NCBI GenBank assembly: GCA_964524475.1
Contig: CAZGCO010000003.1
Location: forward strand, 1-57,667
DNA: 57,667 nucleotides
Direction: 5' to 3'
DNA from: CAZYHU01 sp964524475
Lineage (GTDB): Bacteria; Patescibacteriota; Minisyncoccia; Phycocordibacterales; UBA1006
Each line of letters starts with the position of its first letter. Position 1 is the first letter of the stretch. The position numbers were made by a program, and so were the translations under genes. Below, piece after piece: positions 34,201 through 43,570 of the stretch. The notes under the pieces are model-generated. The model searched no databases and had not been told where the DNA came from. It saw only the letters and a list, made by a program, of their open reading frames with translations.

Positions 34201-35529
34201 TTATTTTGGTTGTTCATTACGTAACTGTGCAATGATATCACTGTACCAGTTATTATACGCACCTAACGGGTTTATCGATCCTGCGTTTACTTGATTAATA
34301 TTTTTTTCTAAACTATTAGCAATAATTGAAACATTTGGATTCCAATAACTATTAGCAACAATAGCTGCAGAATAAATCAAACTCCGTACTGCATCATCTG
34401 GTGGTAATGTTTGTAACATGTCACGTCTAGCAGGAGCAATCCATGTAGCAGATAAAACACTAGTGATAATATCACGAGTACTGATCATCTGTAAAACAGC
34501 TACTGCAAGAGTACTGTTTTTTGATAATTTACTGACACCCCATCCGTTCATATTACCATACACAGTTTTCTTACCTCCTGTTTCTGGCATAGGTACCATA
34601 TGAATATCAAAATTTAGATTAGGATTTTTTGTACGTAACACAGGGAGTTCACTGGCAAACCCGATATATAATGGGAGTTTACCCGCAATAAACAAATCAC
34701 GATTGTTACGTTGCGCAGTATTCCATGTATACGTGTCAGAATTTTTATTTGAAAAACTTGTATAAAAATCAAACACCTGATCTGCGCCAGAATCTGTAAC
34801 TGATCCTAATGTGCTCACTACTTCGCCTGTTTCAGTATTGAGCGCAGTGATTTTTTCACCTGTTTGTAATAATAATGTGGTAATAATTTTATCTGCGTGC
34901 ATCACATTAGCATATCCACCCAGGGCAATCATAGACTGATTAATCTGTCCGGTGTCAGATATTTTTGTGAGACTGTCTCTCATAGAAACCAGTTCAGTCC
35001 ATGTTTTTGGAGCATTTACTAAAAACGCAGCTGATAGCATGTCCTGATTAACGTACATTACCAAGGGATCGACCGTCATAGGAAAACCTGCGATACCATC
35101 CTTGAACACAAACAATCTAGATTGATCAATATAAGTATCCTTGAAAGATTTTTCCGGTAATGAAGTAAACGGGATCATGAATAATCGCGGTTTATGATGA
35201 AGTACTGTTTCAGGGGTAATCATAAAAATATCAGGACCTGTCCCCGAAGCGAGTGCGTTTACCAATTCTGTTTCAAATGTTTCAGGTTTTTTTTCTACAT
35301 AATTCACACGCAAATCTTTTTGAGTTGATTGTAATGCGTCAAAACTATTCTTCATAACTTGATATGGTAATGTTCCCCACACACTTACCGAACCAATCAG
35401 TTGACCAGCTTTTGGTGTACTGGTTGCATTATTATTTCCTGCAAACATTGCGACAGCAATTAAAATACCCAAACCAAAAACCGATAGTACGGCAATATTA
35501 AAAATTGATTTTTGTGTTTTTTTATCCAT
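34201..35529 (-). CDS. membrane-anchored family-1 solute-binding protein (orphan)
   Basis: 442 residues. An uncleaved-looking N-terminal helix (about 11-31) without a lipobox Cys, then the two-lobed ABC substrate-binding fold: GSVSVWGTLPYQVMKNSFDA, GTGPDIFMITPETVL, FPMTVDPLVMYVNQDML, and GNMNGWGVSKLSKN near the end. Family-1 proteins usually bind sugars. No ABC permease or ATPase gene is nearby, so it may bind a ligand for a distant transporter or serve at the cell surface. It starts 8 nt after the methyltransferase gene. Confidence 0.85.
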   Translation of the reverse strand: MDKKTQKSIFNIAVLSVFGLGILIAVAMFAGNNNATSTPKAGQLIGSVSVWGTLPYQVMKNSFDALQSTQKDLRVNYVEKKPETFETELVNALASGTGPDIFMITPETVLHHKPRLFMIPFTSLPEKSFKDTYIDQSRLFVFKDGIAGFPMTVDPLVMYVNQDMLSAAFLVNAPKTWTELVSMRDSLTKISDTGQINQSMIALGGYANVMHADKIITTLLLQTGEKITALNTETGEVVSTLGSVTDSGADQVFDFYTSFSNKNSDTYTWNTAQRNNRDLFIAGKLPLYIGFASELPVLRTKNPNLNFDIHMVPMPETGGKKTVYGNMNGWGVSKLSKNSTLAVAVLQMISTRDIITSVLSATWIAPARRDMLQTLPPDDAVRSLIYSAAIVANSYWNPNVSIIANSLEKNINQVNAGSINPLGAYNNWYSDIIAQLRNEQPK

Positions 35530-35537
35530 ATAATTAA

Positions 35538-36071
35538 TTAAGAAAATTTTTTGAATATCATACCATAATGATGCGAACCGACATTACCCAGGTCTCCTTG
35601 ATAATCTAAACCACTGGTAGCACACAATGATTTCAAGGTTTCAGCGGGAATAACATGATCAGCTATGGGTCCTAATCCATGAAATGAATCAGACCATTCA
35701 ATAACATATAACCGACCATTTGATTTTAAAAGTCTTGTTATTTCAGATAACACACGTAGCTTGTCAGCACATTGAAATAATACATTAGATAATAATATAA
35801 TATCAGCAGATTCATGCACCAGTGACACTCCATCAATATGTTCAATATCTGCAACCAGTGCAGTAACATTGGTAATACCTGATTCACGGCAATCATTACG
35901 TAATCTCTGAACAACATCTGGTAATATATCAAGAGCGTACATATGACCACTGGTTCCGATATGTTGTACGATAGCACGAGAAAAATTACCAATACCTGAA
36001 CCAACATCAATAACCACCATTCCTGGTAATAGTCCTAATTGTTGTACGACATTTTCTGGGTTTAAAAACAT
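35538..36071 (-). CDS. class I SAM-dependent methyltransferase
   Basis: 177 residues, a complete Rossmann-like domain: motif I VIDVGSGIGNFSRA, motif II acidic residue in YALDILPD, motif III VTALVADIEHI, motif IV IILLSNVLFQC, and post-motif RLLKSNGRLYVIEW. UbiE-like in pattern, but the substrate cannot be told. TATAAT on the minus strand (36078-36083) ends 6 nt before the ATG, so the mRNA is predicted leaderless. Co-transcribed with the solute-binding protein. Confidence 0.85.
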   Translation of the reverse strand: MFLNPENVVQQLGLLPGMVVIDVGSGIGNFSRAIVQHIGTSGHMYALDILPDVVQRLRNDCRESGITNVTALVADIEHIDGVSLVHESADIILLSNVLFQCADKLRVLSEITRLLKSNGRLYVIEWSDSFHGLGPIADHVIPAETLKSLCATSGLDYQGDLGNVGSHHYGMIFKKFS

Positions 36072-36102
36072 AATAATATTATATCATACAAATTTTAAAA
36101 AC

Positions 36103-36128
36103 AAAAAAGCAAGCACGTGCTTACTTTT
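36103..36128 (-). terminator. terminator after the MazG-like gene
   Basis: Palindrome AAGCACGTGCTT with flanking AAAAGC / ACTTTT, T-run on the minus strand. Confidence 0.75.
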
Positions 36129-36450
36129 CTGAAATAATATTTTTTGTCCACAAAGTGTTTGGTTTTTCGAGAGATTCTTCTCCTGTATCAGGTAGTAAGC
36201 CACCAGACCGATCCAGTACCATCATGGACATATTTGCAACATCGGCAGTGTATTCTCGAATTAATTCTAAATCATTTTCCTTTACTGCTTGTTGTAGTTT
36301 TCCTGTATGATAATAAATCTCTAATACAAGCTGCATAGGATCACATGCTAACCAACCTGGTCTGTCCCCTTTTCTTTTATTTACTGCAAGTTGTTTAATC
36401 ATTTCTTCTTGAAATAAATTTGTTATTTCTTTATACAAAGGATTCTCCAT
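36121..36450 (-). CDS. MazG-like helical protein (putative nucleotide pyrophosphohydrolase)
   Basis: 109 residues, all alpha. LVLEIYYHTGKLQQAVKEND and LELIREYTADVANMSMMVLD resemble the paired helices of MazG-like/phage dATP pyrophosphohydrolases, where acidic residues of E-x-x-x-[DE] patterns hold Mg; the second, REYTADVANM, is the better match. House-cleaning of nucleotides is therefore possible but unproven. It starts 4 nt after the true lysS stop, so it is co-transcribed with lysS. Confidence 0.45.
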   Translation of the reverse strand: MENPLYKEITNLFQEEMIKQLAVNKRKGDRPGWLACDPMQLVLEIYYHTGKLQQAVKENDLELIREYTADVANMSMMVLDRSGGLLPDTGEESLEKPNTLWTKNIISEK

Positions 36451-36454
36451 ACTT

Positions 36455-37895
36455 TTATTCTGGTCGCATGATTGGATAAAATATCACATCACGAAGGTTA
36501 TCTTGTTCGGTAAGGAGTGCAACGAGACGGTCAATTCCCATACCAAACCCTGTCATCGGTGGCATACCGTGCTTCGTCATCACCGTCTGCTTTGGCTTGT
36601 GATTGATCTTGGAGCATTTTTCGTTGAGTAATCGGATTTACTAATTCTGCATATGCATTATTCATCTCCGCACCTGCAATGATGAGCTGATATACTTCTG
36701 CAGTACCATCTGGGTTCTGTTGTGCGAGAGGTTTTAATTCTCCTGGATAATTCGTCACAAATGTTGGCGCAACAATATAATTACGAGATGATTTTTTATA
36801 GATATGATCGAGCAGATTTGCACGACCTGTTTTAGATAGTTCATCATTGCTCATACCATATTCACTTGCCTTGGATTTAATTTCATCGAGACTTGCTGTA
36901 CTGATATCGAGATTTGCATTACGACGGAGTAGGTCATCGAATCTAACCTGTTCCCAATTCCCTCCTAGATTTATTTCTACAGGGTTATCATTTTTGTCGA
37001 GCACAGTGAATGTGGTTTTGCCAATTATATCGTTTGCAATTCCTTGGATTAATTCCTGTGTCCATTTCATATTCGTTTCTAGTGTTTCGTAGGCTGCATA
37101 CCATTCTATCATGGTGAATTCCTGAATATGTGTCGGGTCAGACCCTTCGTTTCTGAAATTTTTTCCGATTTCATAGATACGTTGATATCCTGCAGTCATC
37201 ATCATTTTATGTTCCAGTTCGAGCGAAATACGGAGCACCATATCCAAATCATAGTCATTATGATGCGTATTAAAAGTTTTTGCCATTGCTCCACCTGCCT
37301 GGTTTTGCAATATTGGCGTTTCTATTTCCATAAAATCACGACTATCAAAAAACTCGCGAATGTATTTGATTACACTTGATCTAATTTTAAATCGATTATA
37401 TACATCTGGATTTACGACTGCGTCGAGATATCTCTTGCGCATTTTTTCCTCAACATCTTCCAGTCCATAATGTTCTGATGGTATCGGGAGAAGAGATTTT
37501 GTAGCAATAGTCCAAGTCTGACATAACACACTCTGTGCTCCACGTTCTGTCGTGAATAATGTTCCCGTAACAGAAATAAAGTCGCCCAAATCTACTGCAT
37601 CAGTAAACAATTTAAATAATTCTGAATCTATTACGTCTCGTTTAAAAACGACTTGGAATCTTTCTGTTCCGTCAAATATATTTGCAAACAATATTGCTCC
37701 CTGACCGCGCAATGAAACAATACGCCCAACGACAGATACAGTAGCTCCAGATGTTTCCAGGTTCGCAAAATCACTCACAATATCACAGAGATTATGAGTT
37801 TTAGGAACAGATGATGGATATGCAGGCATCCCAGATTGTTCTAATAAATGTAGTTTTTCAAGTCGTACGCTACGTAATTCAGATAATGATGCCAT
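36455..37895 (-). pseudogene. lysS: lysyl-tRNA synthetase, class II (frameshifted near 3' end)
   Basis: About 480 residues when joined. OB domain (VSVVGRIVSLRGQGAILFAN), motif 2 region GKNFRNEGSDPTHIQEFTMI, and near the end ADGDDEA followed in another frame by VMTKHGMPPMTGFGMGIDRL and FYPIMRPE (TAA at 36455). The frame breaks at 36570-36583, where one copy of a 14-nt unit (GTGATGACGAAGCA on the minus strand) seems to be missing: two copies in tandem would restore the LysRS sequence exactly. The ATG at 37895 begins MASLSELRSVRLEKL; the longer ORF upstream crosses a terminator. Attaches lysine to tRNA-Lys. Confidence 0.93.
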
Positions 37896-37930
37896 ATAAA
37901 AATATAGTATCATAAAATATATAATAAAAA

Positions 37931-37958
37931 AAGCCGAACAAAATAAATTGTTCGGCTT
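37931..37958. terminator. terminator of the pyrD-pyrC operon
   Basis: AAGCCGAACAA - AATAAA - TTGTTCGGCTT, perfect 11-bp stem. Confidence 0.9.
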
Positions 37959-37978
37959 ATTACAAGATATGTAATTTT

Positions 37979-39118
37979 CTAAGAATACAGTACTCTCCAT
38001 GGCAAGGTTTGTCCTGCAAATGGAGTTACTATTCTGTCGTAATTGTCTTGAACCTCTGTACCGTTATTTGGATCTAGAATTAATTCCACAGTTTTTTGCG
38101 GTAATCTATCCTTGATTCCATAGAACTCTGGCATGATATCACATGCGAATTTTGGCAAATGTTCAAGTATTCCTATCTGATCAAAAGCCATTGCATAGAG
38201 TTCTAGTGCTATTGGAGCAGAATACACACCACATGCTCCGCACTCACAAAATTTCTTTTCTTGTGTATGAGGAGCACTGTCAGTACCGAGGCCGAATTTT
38301 TTAATTCCTGATCTATTTTGCAAGATCAAAACATTTCTAAGTGCCTCAACATTTTTCTTTGATTTCAAAATCGGTCTGCACATCATTACGGGATGCATAC
38401 CGTTTTTATTAGAATCATATTTAAAGGTATTTTCCATAGTAGTAACACCATTAAACAATGCTCTGCTATCAAATAACAAATGTTGTGGTGTAATAGTTGC
38501 ACGAATATTTTTATGCTCCATGACAAAATCTACGGCCTCTTTAGTGGTGATATGCTCCATCACTATAGGTAGTTCTGGAAAATCACGCCTTAGTGCTTTC
38601 ATTTCATTGTTCAAGAAAACACCCTCACGCTCAAAATCATCTATCAAATTGTTTTCGTGATTTAACGCAATTTCCCCGTGTATAAGAATAGGGATTTGAA
38701 GTTTTTGCATCATTTCCAAAACATGCCTGACTTCATGGAAACCATTCATACCTTTGTCACTATTAGTCGTACCACCTTTGGGGTAGTATTTTACACCACC
38801 AAAAGCAAGGTTACCTGTTTGGAAAAATTCAGACCTTGCAAATTGTAAGTCTGATTCTTTTAAATCAGATGACAAGAAATAAGTCATAAGTGATAGAAAA
38901 TCATGTCCCGCAGTTACTTGTTTGACCTGATCTGCATACCAACGGATTTCTTTTTCAGAAAATATGTTAGTACATATACCTGGTATACCAGTGTTTGGCA
39001 TGAGGAGTCCCCCAGAGAATTGTCTCATAGAATATGGAGCTACCTGTTTCATAAGTGTTTCGAGCACTCTCCAGTGGATGTGTGCGTCAAATGGGTTTAT
39101 AAGTGTTACTGTGTTCAT
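37979..39118 (-). CDS. pyrC: dihydroorotase, E. coli PyrC-like
   Basis: 379 residues. The metal motif FDAHIHWR is near the start, the carboxylated-lysine segment FGGVKYYPKGGTTNSDKG is near 100, further metal His residues are in LIHGE and MEHITT, and the catalytic-Asp segment is GLGTDSAPHTQEKK. It interconverts carbamoyl-aspartate and dihydroorotate in pyrimidine synthesis. A Cys-rich insert (CECGACGVYSAP) follows the active site, as in other members. It starts 4 nt after pyrD and ends with TAG. Confidence 0.93.
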   Translation of the reverse strand: MNTVTLINPFDAHIHWRVLETLMKQVAPYSMRQFSGGLLMPNTGIPGICTNIFSEKEIRWYADQVKQVTAGHDFLSLMTYFLSSDLKESDLQFARSEFFQTGNLAFGGVKYYPKGGTTNSDKGMNGFHEVRHVLEMMQKLQIPILIHGEIALNHENNLIDDFEREGVFLNNEMKALRRDFPELPIVMEHITTKEAVDFVMEHKNIRATITPQHLLFDSRALFNGVTTMENTFKYDSNKNGMHPVMMCRPILKSKKNVEALRNVLILQNRSGIKKFGLGTDSAPHTQEKKFCECGACGVYSAPIALELYAMAFDQIGILEHLPKFACDIMPEFYGIKDRLPQKTVELILDPNNGTEVQDNYDRIVTPFAGQTLPWRVLYS

Positions 39119-39122
39119 AGTT

Positions 39123-40136
39123 TTAAAAATTTTGTTTTTGTGAAAAAATTTGGTTTCCGTACTGTATGAGACTTTGTAATCTCCATGGTCGTACAATAGC
39201 GACCGAACCAAGTGCAATACCTTTGACGCAATGGAAACTTGAAAGTAGGTTAATATCGCGTTTGGTCATAATTCCTCCACCAGCAATAATTATTACCGTG
39301 GGATCAACTTGTTCCATTCTGTCTACCCAATTTAATAGATGAGCGTACAAAGGTTTTCCTGATAAACCACCTGCAAATTTACCACCAAAATATTTTAATA
39401 ATGGTGATCCATTTGGAAAATAGTATTTCCACCATGACTCCTCTGTTAAACCCCCCTTTCCAAAAGGCAAGGTATTACCTATAAGAAACGCATCACAGTA
39501 TGGTTTAATAGCTACAATAGTTTCTTGTTTAAATAATAAATCAAACTTTGGAATAAGAGGTGTGTCAGGAAAATATTTTCGGAATATTTTTAAGATTTCA
39601 ATAATTTCTCCTGGGTCTTGTTCTTGATTATGGCCTGTGTTAGGACACGAAAAATTAACCTGAATACCATAATTTTTGTATTTTTCTGGACTCATGTGTT
39701 GATGTACCAGTTTACAAAAATTTTCTGTTTCAATTAACTTCTCTACTAGATTCCCTGCCATTGGCATAAATGATATTTGAAACATACCTCTTCTCTTTTG
39801 CCACTTGTTAATTTTAAGCATGTATTCTGCTCCAGGATTTGCTAATCCTACAGCATTTACTACTTTTGCTCCAAAAAAATCTACCCAAATAGAATTTGGA
39901 AACCATTTTTTGAGCTTGTATCCATCTTTTAGTTCTGTATTAGAACTTTCTGGATAAATACGAGGATTGAGAGTAATTGTTTTAGCAACAAATGTTGCAC
40001 CAGTAAAAGAAAATCCAAATAAGCCAAGAATCAGCTTATAAATTCTATGATGAGGATATTCGTCTCCTTCACCAAAAAATCCTTGAACACCGGATTGACC
40101 CCAGACGTTTGCGAATGTAATATTTTTTAATTTCAT
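39123..40136 (-). CDS. pyrD: dihydroorotate dehydrogenase-like protein, class 1 type
   Basis: 337 residues, FMN-binding TIM barrel. VNFSCPNTGHNQEQD carries the catalytic-base Cys typical of class 1 (cytosolic) enzymes, and the FMN phosphate site is AGGGIMTKRD with KGIALGSVAIVRP. It oxidises dihydroorotate to orotate. No PyrK-type partner is seen next to it. N-terminal residues differ from well-studied members, so the electron acceptor is open. Followed directly by pyrC. Confidence 0.82.
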   Translation of the reverse strand: MKLKNITFANVWGQSGVQGFFGEGDEYPHHRIYKLILGLFGFSFTGATFVAKTITLNPRIYPESSNTELKDGYKLKKWFPNSIWVDFFGAKVVNAVGLANPGAEYMLKINKWQKRRGMFQISFMPMAGNLVEKLIETENFCKLVHQHMSPEKYKNYGIQVNFSCPNTGHNQEQDPGEIIEILKIFRKYFPDTPLIPKFDLLFKQETIVAIKPYCDAFLIGNTLPFGKGGLTEESWWKYYFPNGSPLLKYFGGKFAGGLSGKPLYAHLLNWVDRMEQVDPTVIIIAGGGIMTKRDINLLSSFHCVKGIALGSVAIVRPWRLQSLIQYGNQIFSQKQNF

Positions 40137-40164
40137 TTTTATTATTTAAGACGTGAGTTTAAAT

Positions 40165-40185
40165 AACTGTTGACAATGAACAGTT
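40165..40185. promoter_or_regulatory. hairpin/operator in the pyrD leader
   Basis: AACTGTT-GACAATG-AACAGTT, a perfect 7-bp inverted repeat about 30-50 nt upstream of the pyrD ATG. It could be an operator or an attenuator hairpin; not resolved. Confidence 0.35.
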
Positions 40186-40215
40186 TTTTCAAAAAAACAA
40201 TAACATACTTATACT

Positions 40216-40244
40216 AAAAAAGCAAGTTGGTTACTTGCTTTTTT
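40216..40244 (-). terminator. greA terminator
   Basis: AAAAAAGCAAGT pairs with ACTTGCTTTTTT, 5-nt loop. Confidence 0.9.
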
Positions 40245-40249
40245 ATGAC

Positions 40250-40711
40250 TTATTTTATCTCTACAATTTCATACACAGTCTCACCCCGAGGAGTAACGAC
40301 CACAAATGTATCCCCTACTGACTTGCCCATCATGGCACTACCGATTGGACTGGTTACTGCCATTTTACCAGATTCTAAATCTGATTCACGTTCGGTAACC
40401 ATGTGATATGTTTTCACGTCATCTGTTCCCTGTTTTTTGAAACTCACCGTTGCACCCATTTCTGCATTACTTCCCCCTGTACGGGTAATAATCTTTGCAT
40501 GTTTTAACATGTGTTCAATATATTGAATTCTGGATTCCATACGTGACTGTTCTTCACGACTGGTTTGATATTCTGCGTTTTCAGATAAATCTCCCAATGC
40601 ACGCGCAGAACCAACCCGTTCAATAACGTCAGGGCGTACCACGGTTTTCAAATGATGTAATTCTGTTTCCAGTTCTGCATGTTTTTCTGCAGTGATAAAT
40701 TCTGATGACAT
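40250..40711 (-). CDS. greA: transcription elongation factor GreA
   Basis: 153 residues. N-terminal coiled coil with the acidic tip in RALGDLSENAEYQTSREEQS (the Asp/Glu pair that reaches the RNAP active site), and a C-terminal FKBP-like domain (SPIGSAMMGKSVGDTFVVVT). It rescues backtracked RNA polymerase by stimulating transcript cleavage. The ATG at 40711 is chosen: TATATA lies 6 nt upstream. Confidence 0.96.
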   Translation of the reverse strand: MSSEFITAEKHAELETELHHLKTVVRPDVIERVGSARALGDLSENAEYQTSREEQSRMESRIQYIEHMLKHAKIITRTGGSNAEMGATVSFKKQGTDDVKTYHMVTERESDLESGKMAVTSPIGSAMMGKSVGDTFVVVTPRGETVYEIVEIK

Positions 40712-40726
40712 GTGACATATATACCA

Positions 40727-40765
40727 CAAAAAATACTGATATGCAAAGCATATCAGTATTTTTTG
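40727..40765 (-). terminator. terminator after the PBP2 gene
   Basis: CAAAAAATACTGATATGC - AAA - GCATATCAGTATTTTTTG, perfect 18-bp stem. Confidence 0.93.
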
Positions 40766-40774
40766 AAACCTCTA

Positions 40775-42652
40775 TTAATTCTCTTCAATACTATTTCCCA
40801 TATAAAATGCTTCAACCGTATCCCGAGGAATCTCAACAGGCGTAGATAATTCTTCTGATGAATTATTAGTAATCGATGTTTCTGTAGTAGTTTTTTCTAA
40901 TAATCCAATCGGTACGATGGGGTCTGATTTTTTAGATAATCCGACATATTCTGGATCGTTCGTATACATCCATTCGAACAATCTGCGCATCACTGACGAG
41001 GCACCAGTAACGTTCGTCTTTGGTCCTTGTTCCATTACCACCGTGAATGCATATTGTGGATCTTCATAAGGAAAAAATCCTGTAGTCCATGAATTCATAT
41101 ATTGACGATTTGCACCTACCTGCGCAGTTCCTGTTTTTGCAGCAACGTGAACATAGGGCAGATTCATACTTTGTGCGGTTCCACGTAATACTGTTTCGCG
41201 CATGGCACGACGCATAATATCGTAATTTTGTTTATCAATACCTGATATTTTTTCAAATTGCGAAAAATCTTTTTGTCCTCCGGTGATAATATATGGTTCT
41301 ATCAATACTCCATCGTTTGCAATAGCCCCCACTGCACGAACAACAGGCAATATACCAACCTGAAAACCGAATTGCCCAATAGACGAGTTATACGTATCCC
41401 CTAATCTCCAAGCACCTTCTTTGAAATTTTTTACTTTCCATGCCTGACTGGGTACAGTACCTTTTTTTCCTTTTGATAATTCAGTAATAACCGGTTCGGC
41501 GATTTTAAACTTGTTCATATATTCATTTATTCTATCAATACCCAATCCCTGTTGCCCACGCCAACCACCACCAATAGCATAGAAAAATGTATTTACTGAT
41601 TCTGCAATAGCAGTATAAACATTTACCGTTCCATGTCCTCCTTCTTTCCAATCACGAAATATTTGTGGACGATCTTTATCATATCTGTTAGGAATTTCTA
41701 TCTGCCCGCTACTATATACAGTTGTATCTGAGGTAATAAGTTTTTCCTGAAGCGCAGCAATAGCCATGTAGGGTTTCACAATAGACCCTGGCGTATACAA
41801 CCCAGAAAGTGCACGATTTAAAAATGGTTTTCGTGAATCAGTATAATATTTTTGAATAGCCTCTTTGTCAGTTCCTCTGGATAGTACATGCATGTCATAT
41901 TCTGGATAGGTAACCAATGCAATAATTTCACCTGTGTGAATATTCACAATAGTTCCTGCACCCCCAACGAATCCCAGGTTTTTCGCCTGATCTGCAATAG
42001 CACTATATAATTCTGATTGTATTCCAGCATCAATAGTCAGGGTAATATTAGAACCGGGAATCGCACCACTACCCATGTTTTCATTAGTTATTTCACCATT
42101 TACATTTAATTCTAATAATTTTCTCCCGTTTGTACCTGCCAATTCTTTGTTTTTTATTTTTTCAATCCCTTCTTTACCAATAATAGATTCACGCCAAAAT
42201 ACCCCCGATGTATCACGTGTCGGATATCCAACATAACCAATCAAGTGTGAGAACCCAGGTTTATGAATATAATCACGCTCCAAAAATGGATTAGTAGGAT
42301 CAAGAGCGGGAACATTCCATGATAATTCAGTCTGATTTCTGTCATAAATAACTCCACGTTCTGCGAATAATGGTGTTTCTTGTAATCTGTTATTTTCACT
42401 TTTTGCAAAATACTCATCACCCTTGATAATCTGCAAATATCCTGAACGAATAGTAAAAATAATCATAACCCCAACAATCACTATACCTAAAATATTCAAA
42501 GCTGTTTCAGATATTGATTTTTCAATTACTCCTTCCATTTGATGCATATCAAACCCTGGCATATTACGACCATCCATAAAAACCTCATCTGCATGTATAA
42601 ATGATGGCAATTCTTTGTTTTTATGAAATATTTTTTTAATAAAATTTACCAT
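40775..42652 (-). CDS. mrdA: penicillin-binding protein 2 (peptidoglycan transpeptidase)
   Basis: 625 residues. Cytosolic head of about 50 residues, transmembrane helix (about 52-72), dimerisation domain with ERGVIYDRNQTELSWN, then the transpeptidase motifs in order: SxxK in TPGSIVKPYMAI, SxN in IAESVNTFFYAIGG, KTG in VAAKTGTAQVG. It cross-links peptidoglycan during elongation and implies a real cell wall. Downstream of two small membrane-protein genes on the same strand. Confidence 0.93.
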   Translation of the reverse strand: MVNFIKKIFHKNKELPSFIHADEVFMDGRNMPGFDMHQMEGVIEKSISETALNILGIVIVGVMIIFTIRSGYLQIIKGDEYFAKSENNRLQETPLFAERGVIYDRNQTELSWNVPALDPTNPFLERDYIHKPGFSHLIGYVGYPTRDTSGVFWRESIIGKEGIEKIKNKELAGTNGRKLLELNVNGEITNENMGSGAIPGSNITLTIDAGIQSELYSAIADQAKNLGFVGGAGTIVNIHTGEIIALVTYPEYDMHVLSRGTDKEAIQKYYTDSRKPFLNRALSGLYTPGSIVKPYMAIAALQEKLITSDTTVYSSGQIEIPNRYDKDRPQIFRDWKEGGHGTVNVYTAIAESVNTFFYAIGGGWRGQQGLGIDRINEYMNKFKIAEPVITELSKGKKGTVPSQAWKVKNFKEGAWRLGDTYNSSIGQFGFQVGILPVVRAVGAIANDGVLIEPYIITGGQKDFSQFEKISGIDKQNYDIMRRAMRETVLRGTAQSMNLPYVHVAAKTGTAQVGANRQYMNSWTTGFFPYEDPQYAFTVVMEQGPKTNVTGASSVMRRLFEWMYTNDPEYVGLSKKSDPIVPIGLLEKTTTETSITNNSSEELSTPVEIPRDTVEAFYMGNSIEEN

Positions 42653-42661
42653 AAATAATCA

Positions 42662-42925
42662 TTACAACGACTTTCTCATATTATTGATAACAAATATACG
42701 CACACCTAAAAATAACAAAGGAATCATACTGTACACAATATGTAATTCTATAAGTGGTGTTGTGTATACACTCATCCATAAAAACCAAATAATAACTCCT
42801 TCAAAATAAAGAGGAAAATAACATACCGCACACACAATTCCCACTAATAAAAACCACCAGGACATCCACCATGTTCCAATGATTAAAAATATACCTACAC
42901 CAATCCGTAAAAGTAATTGTTTCAT
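42662..42925 (-). CDS. small membrane protein upstream of PBP2
   Basis: 87 residues, about four short hydrophobic segments with many Trp (TWWMSWWFLLVG), ending in a basic tail (NNMRKSL). Nothing recognised with certainty. Its position directly before PBP2 recalls mreD, but it is half the usual length and shares no motif I can point to. Confidence 0.5.
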   Translation of the reverse strand: MKQLLLRIGVGIFLIIGTWWMSWWFLLVGIVCAVCYFPLYFEGVIIWFLWMSVYTTPLIELHIVYSMIPLLFLGVRIFVINNMRKSL

Positions 42926-42932
42926 AATAATA

Positions 42933-43493
42933 CTATTCTGTACTTGGTGAAGTAAAGAATATACGGAGAATATTTTTTAATACTACTAACACAAAAAATA
43001 TTCCTACTCCATAAAAAATCACTGGTGTTTGAAATATAAATATCAATATTTTCAAGAAAAATTTATACGCAAAACCAATAGTATTTTCTGGATTAAAATT
43101 CTCAATAACATCTTTGATTTCACGACTCGTATCAAAATTATCAATAATATCATCAGTTATTTTTGTATCTAATGATTTTTTTTCATCAGTAGGTTTCGTA
43201 GCTACAGGAGTCACATGAATTTTGTTTTGTAATATTTCTGGTAAAACGATTTTACTATTTTCTGCAACCATACCCTGCCAAACAATTACTTGATCTGTTC
43301 GCCATATTTCTATAGGCATATAGATATGTGTAGTAAACCAATTTTTTCCCTCTGTTTTTACGGTTTCTACTGCGGCTTGTGCATCAGCAGGAATTTGAGC
43401 GGGTTTTTTTACTTCAGCAAAAACTATAGCCATTGGCATGATTATTAATAATAATCCAGTAATAAAAAATCGATTACCTAATGAATATTTCAT
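42933..43493 (-). CDS. exported membrane protein of unknown function
   Basis: 186 residues from the ATG at 43493: an N-terminal signal or anchor helix (RFFITGLLLIIMPMAIVFA), a polar extracytoplasmic middle (about 26-140), and a C-terminal hydrophobic helix (FFLKILIFIFQTPVIFYGVG). No family recognised. TATGAT (43503-43508, minus strand) lies 9 nt before the ATG. First gene of a presumed cell-wall operon ending with PBP2; stop TAG. Confidence 0.55.
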   Translation of the reverse strand: MKYSLGNRFFITGLLLIIMPMAIVFAEVKKPAQIPADAQAAVETVKTEGKNWFTTHIYMPIEIWRTDQVIVWQGMVAENSKIVLPEILQNKIHVTPVATKPTDEKKSLDTKITDDIIDNFDTSREIKDVIENFNPENTIGFAYKFFLKILIFIFQTPVIFYGVGIFFVLVVLKNILRIFFTSPSTE

Positions 43494-43570
43494 AATATTT
43501 TTATCATACCATATACATAATGAAAAAGAAAATTGATATTCCAAAACAGTTCATGTATAATAATATACAT

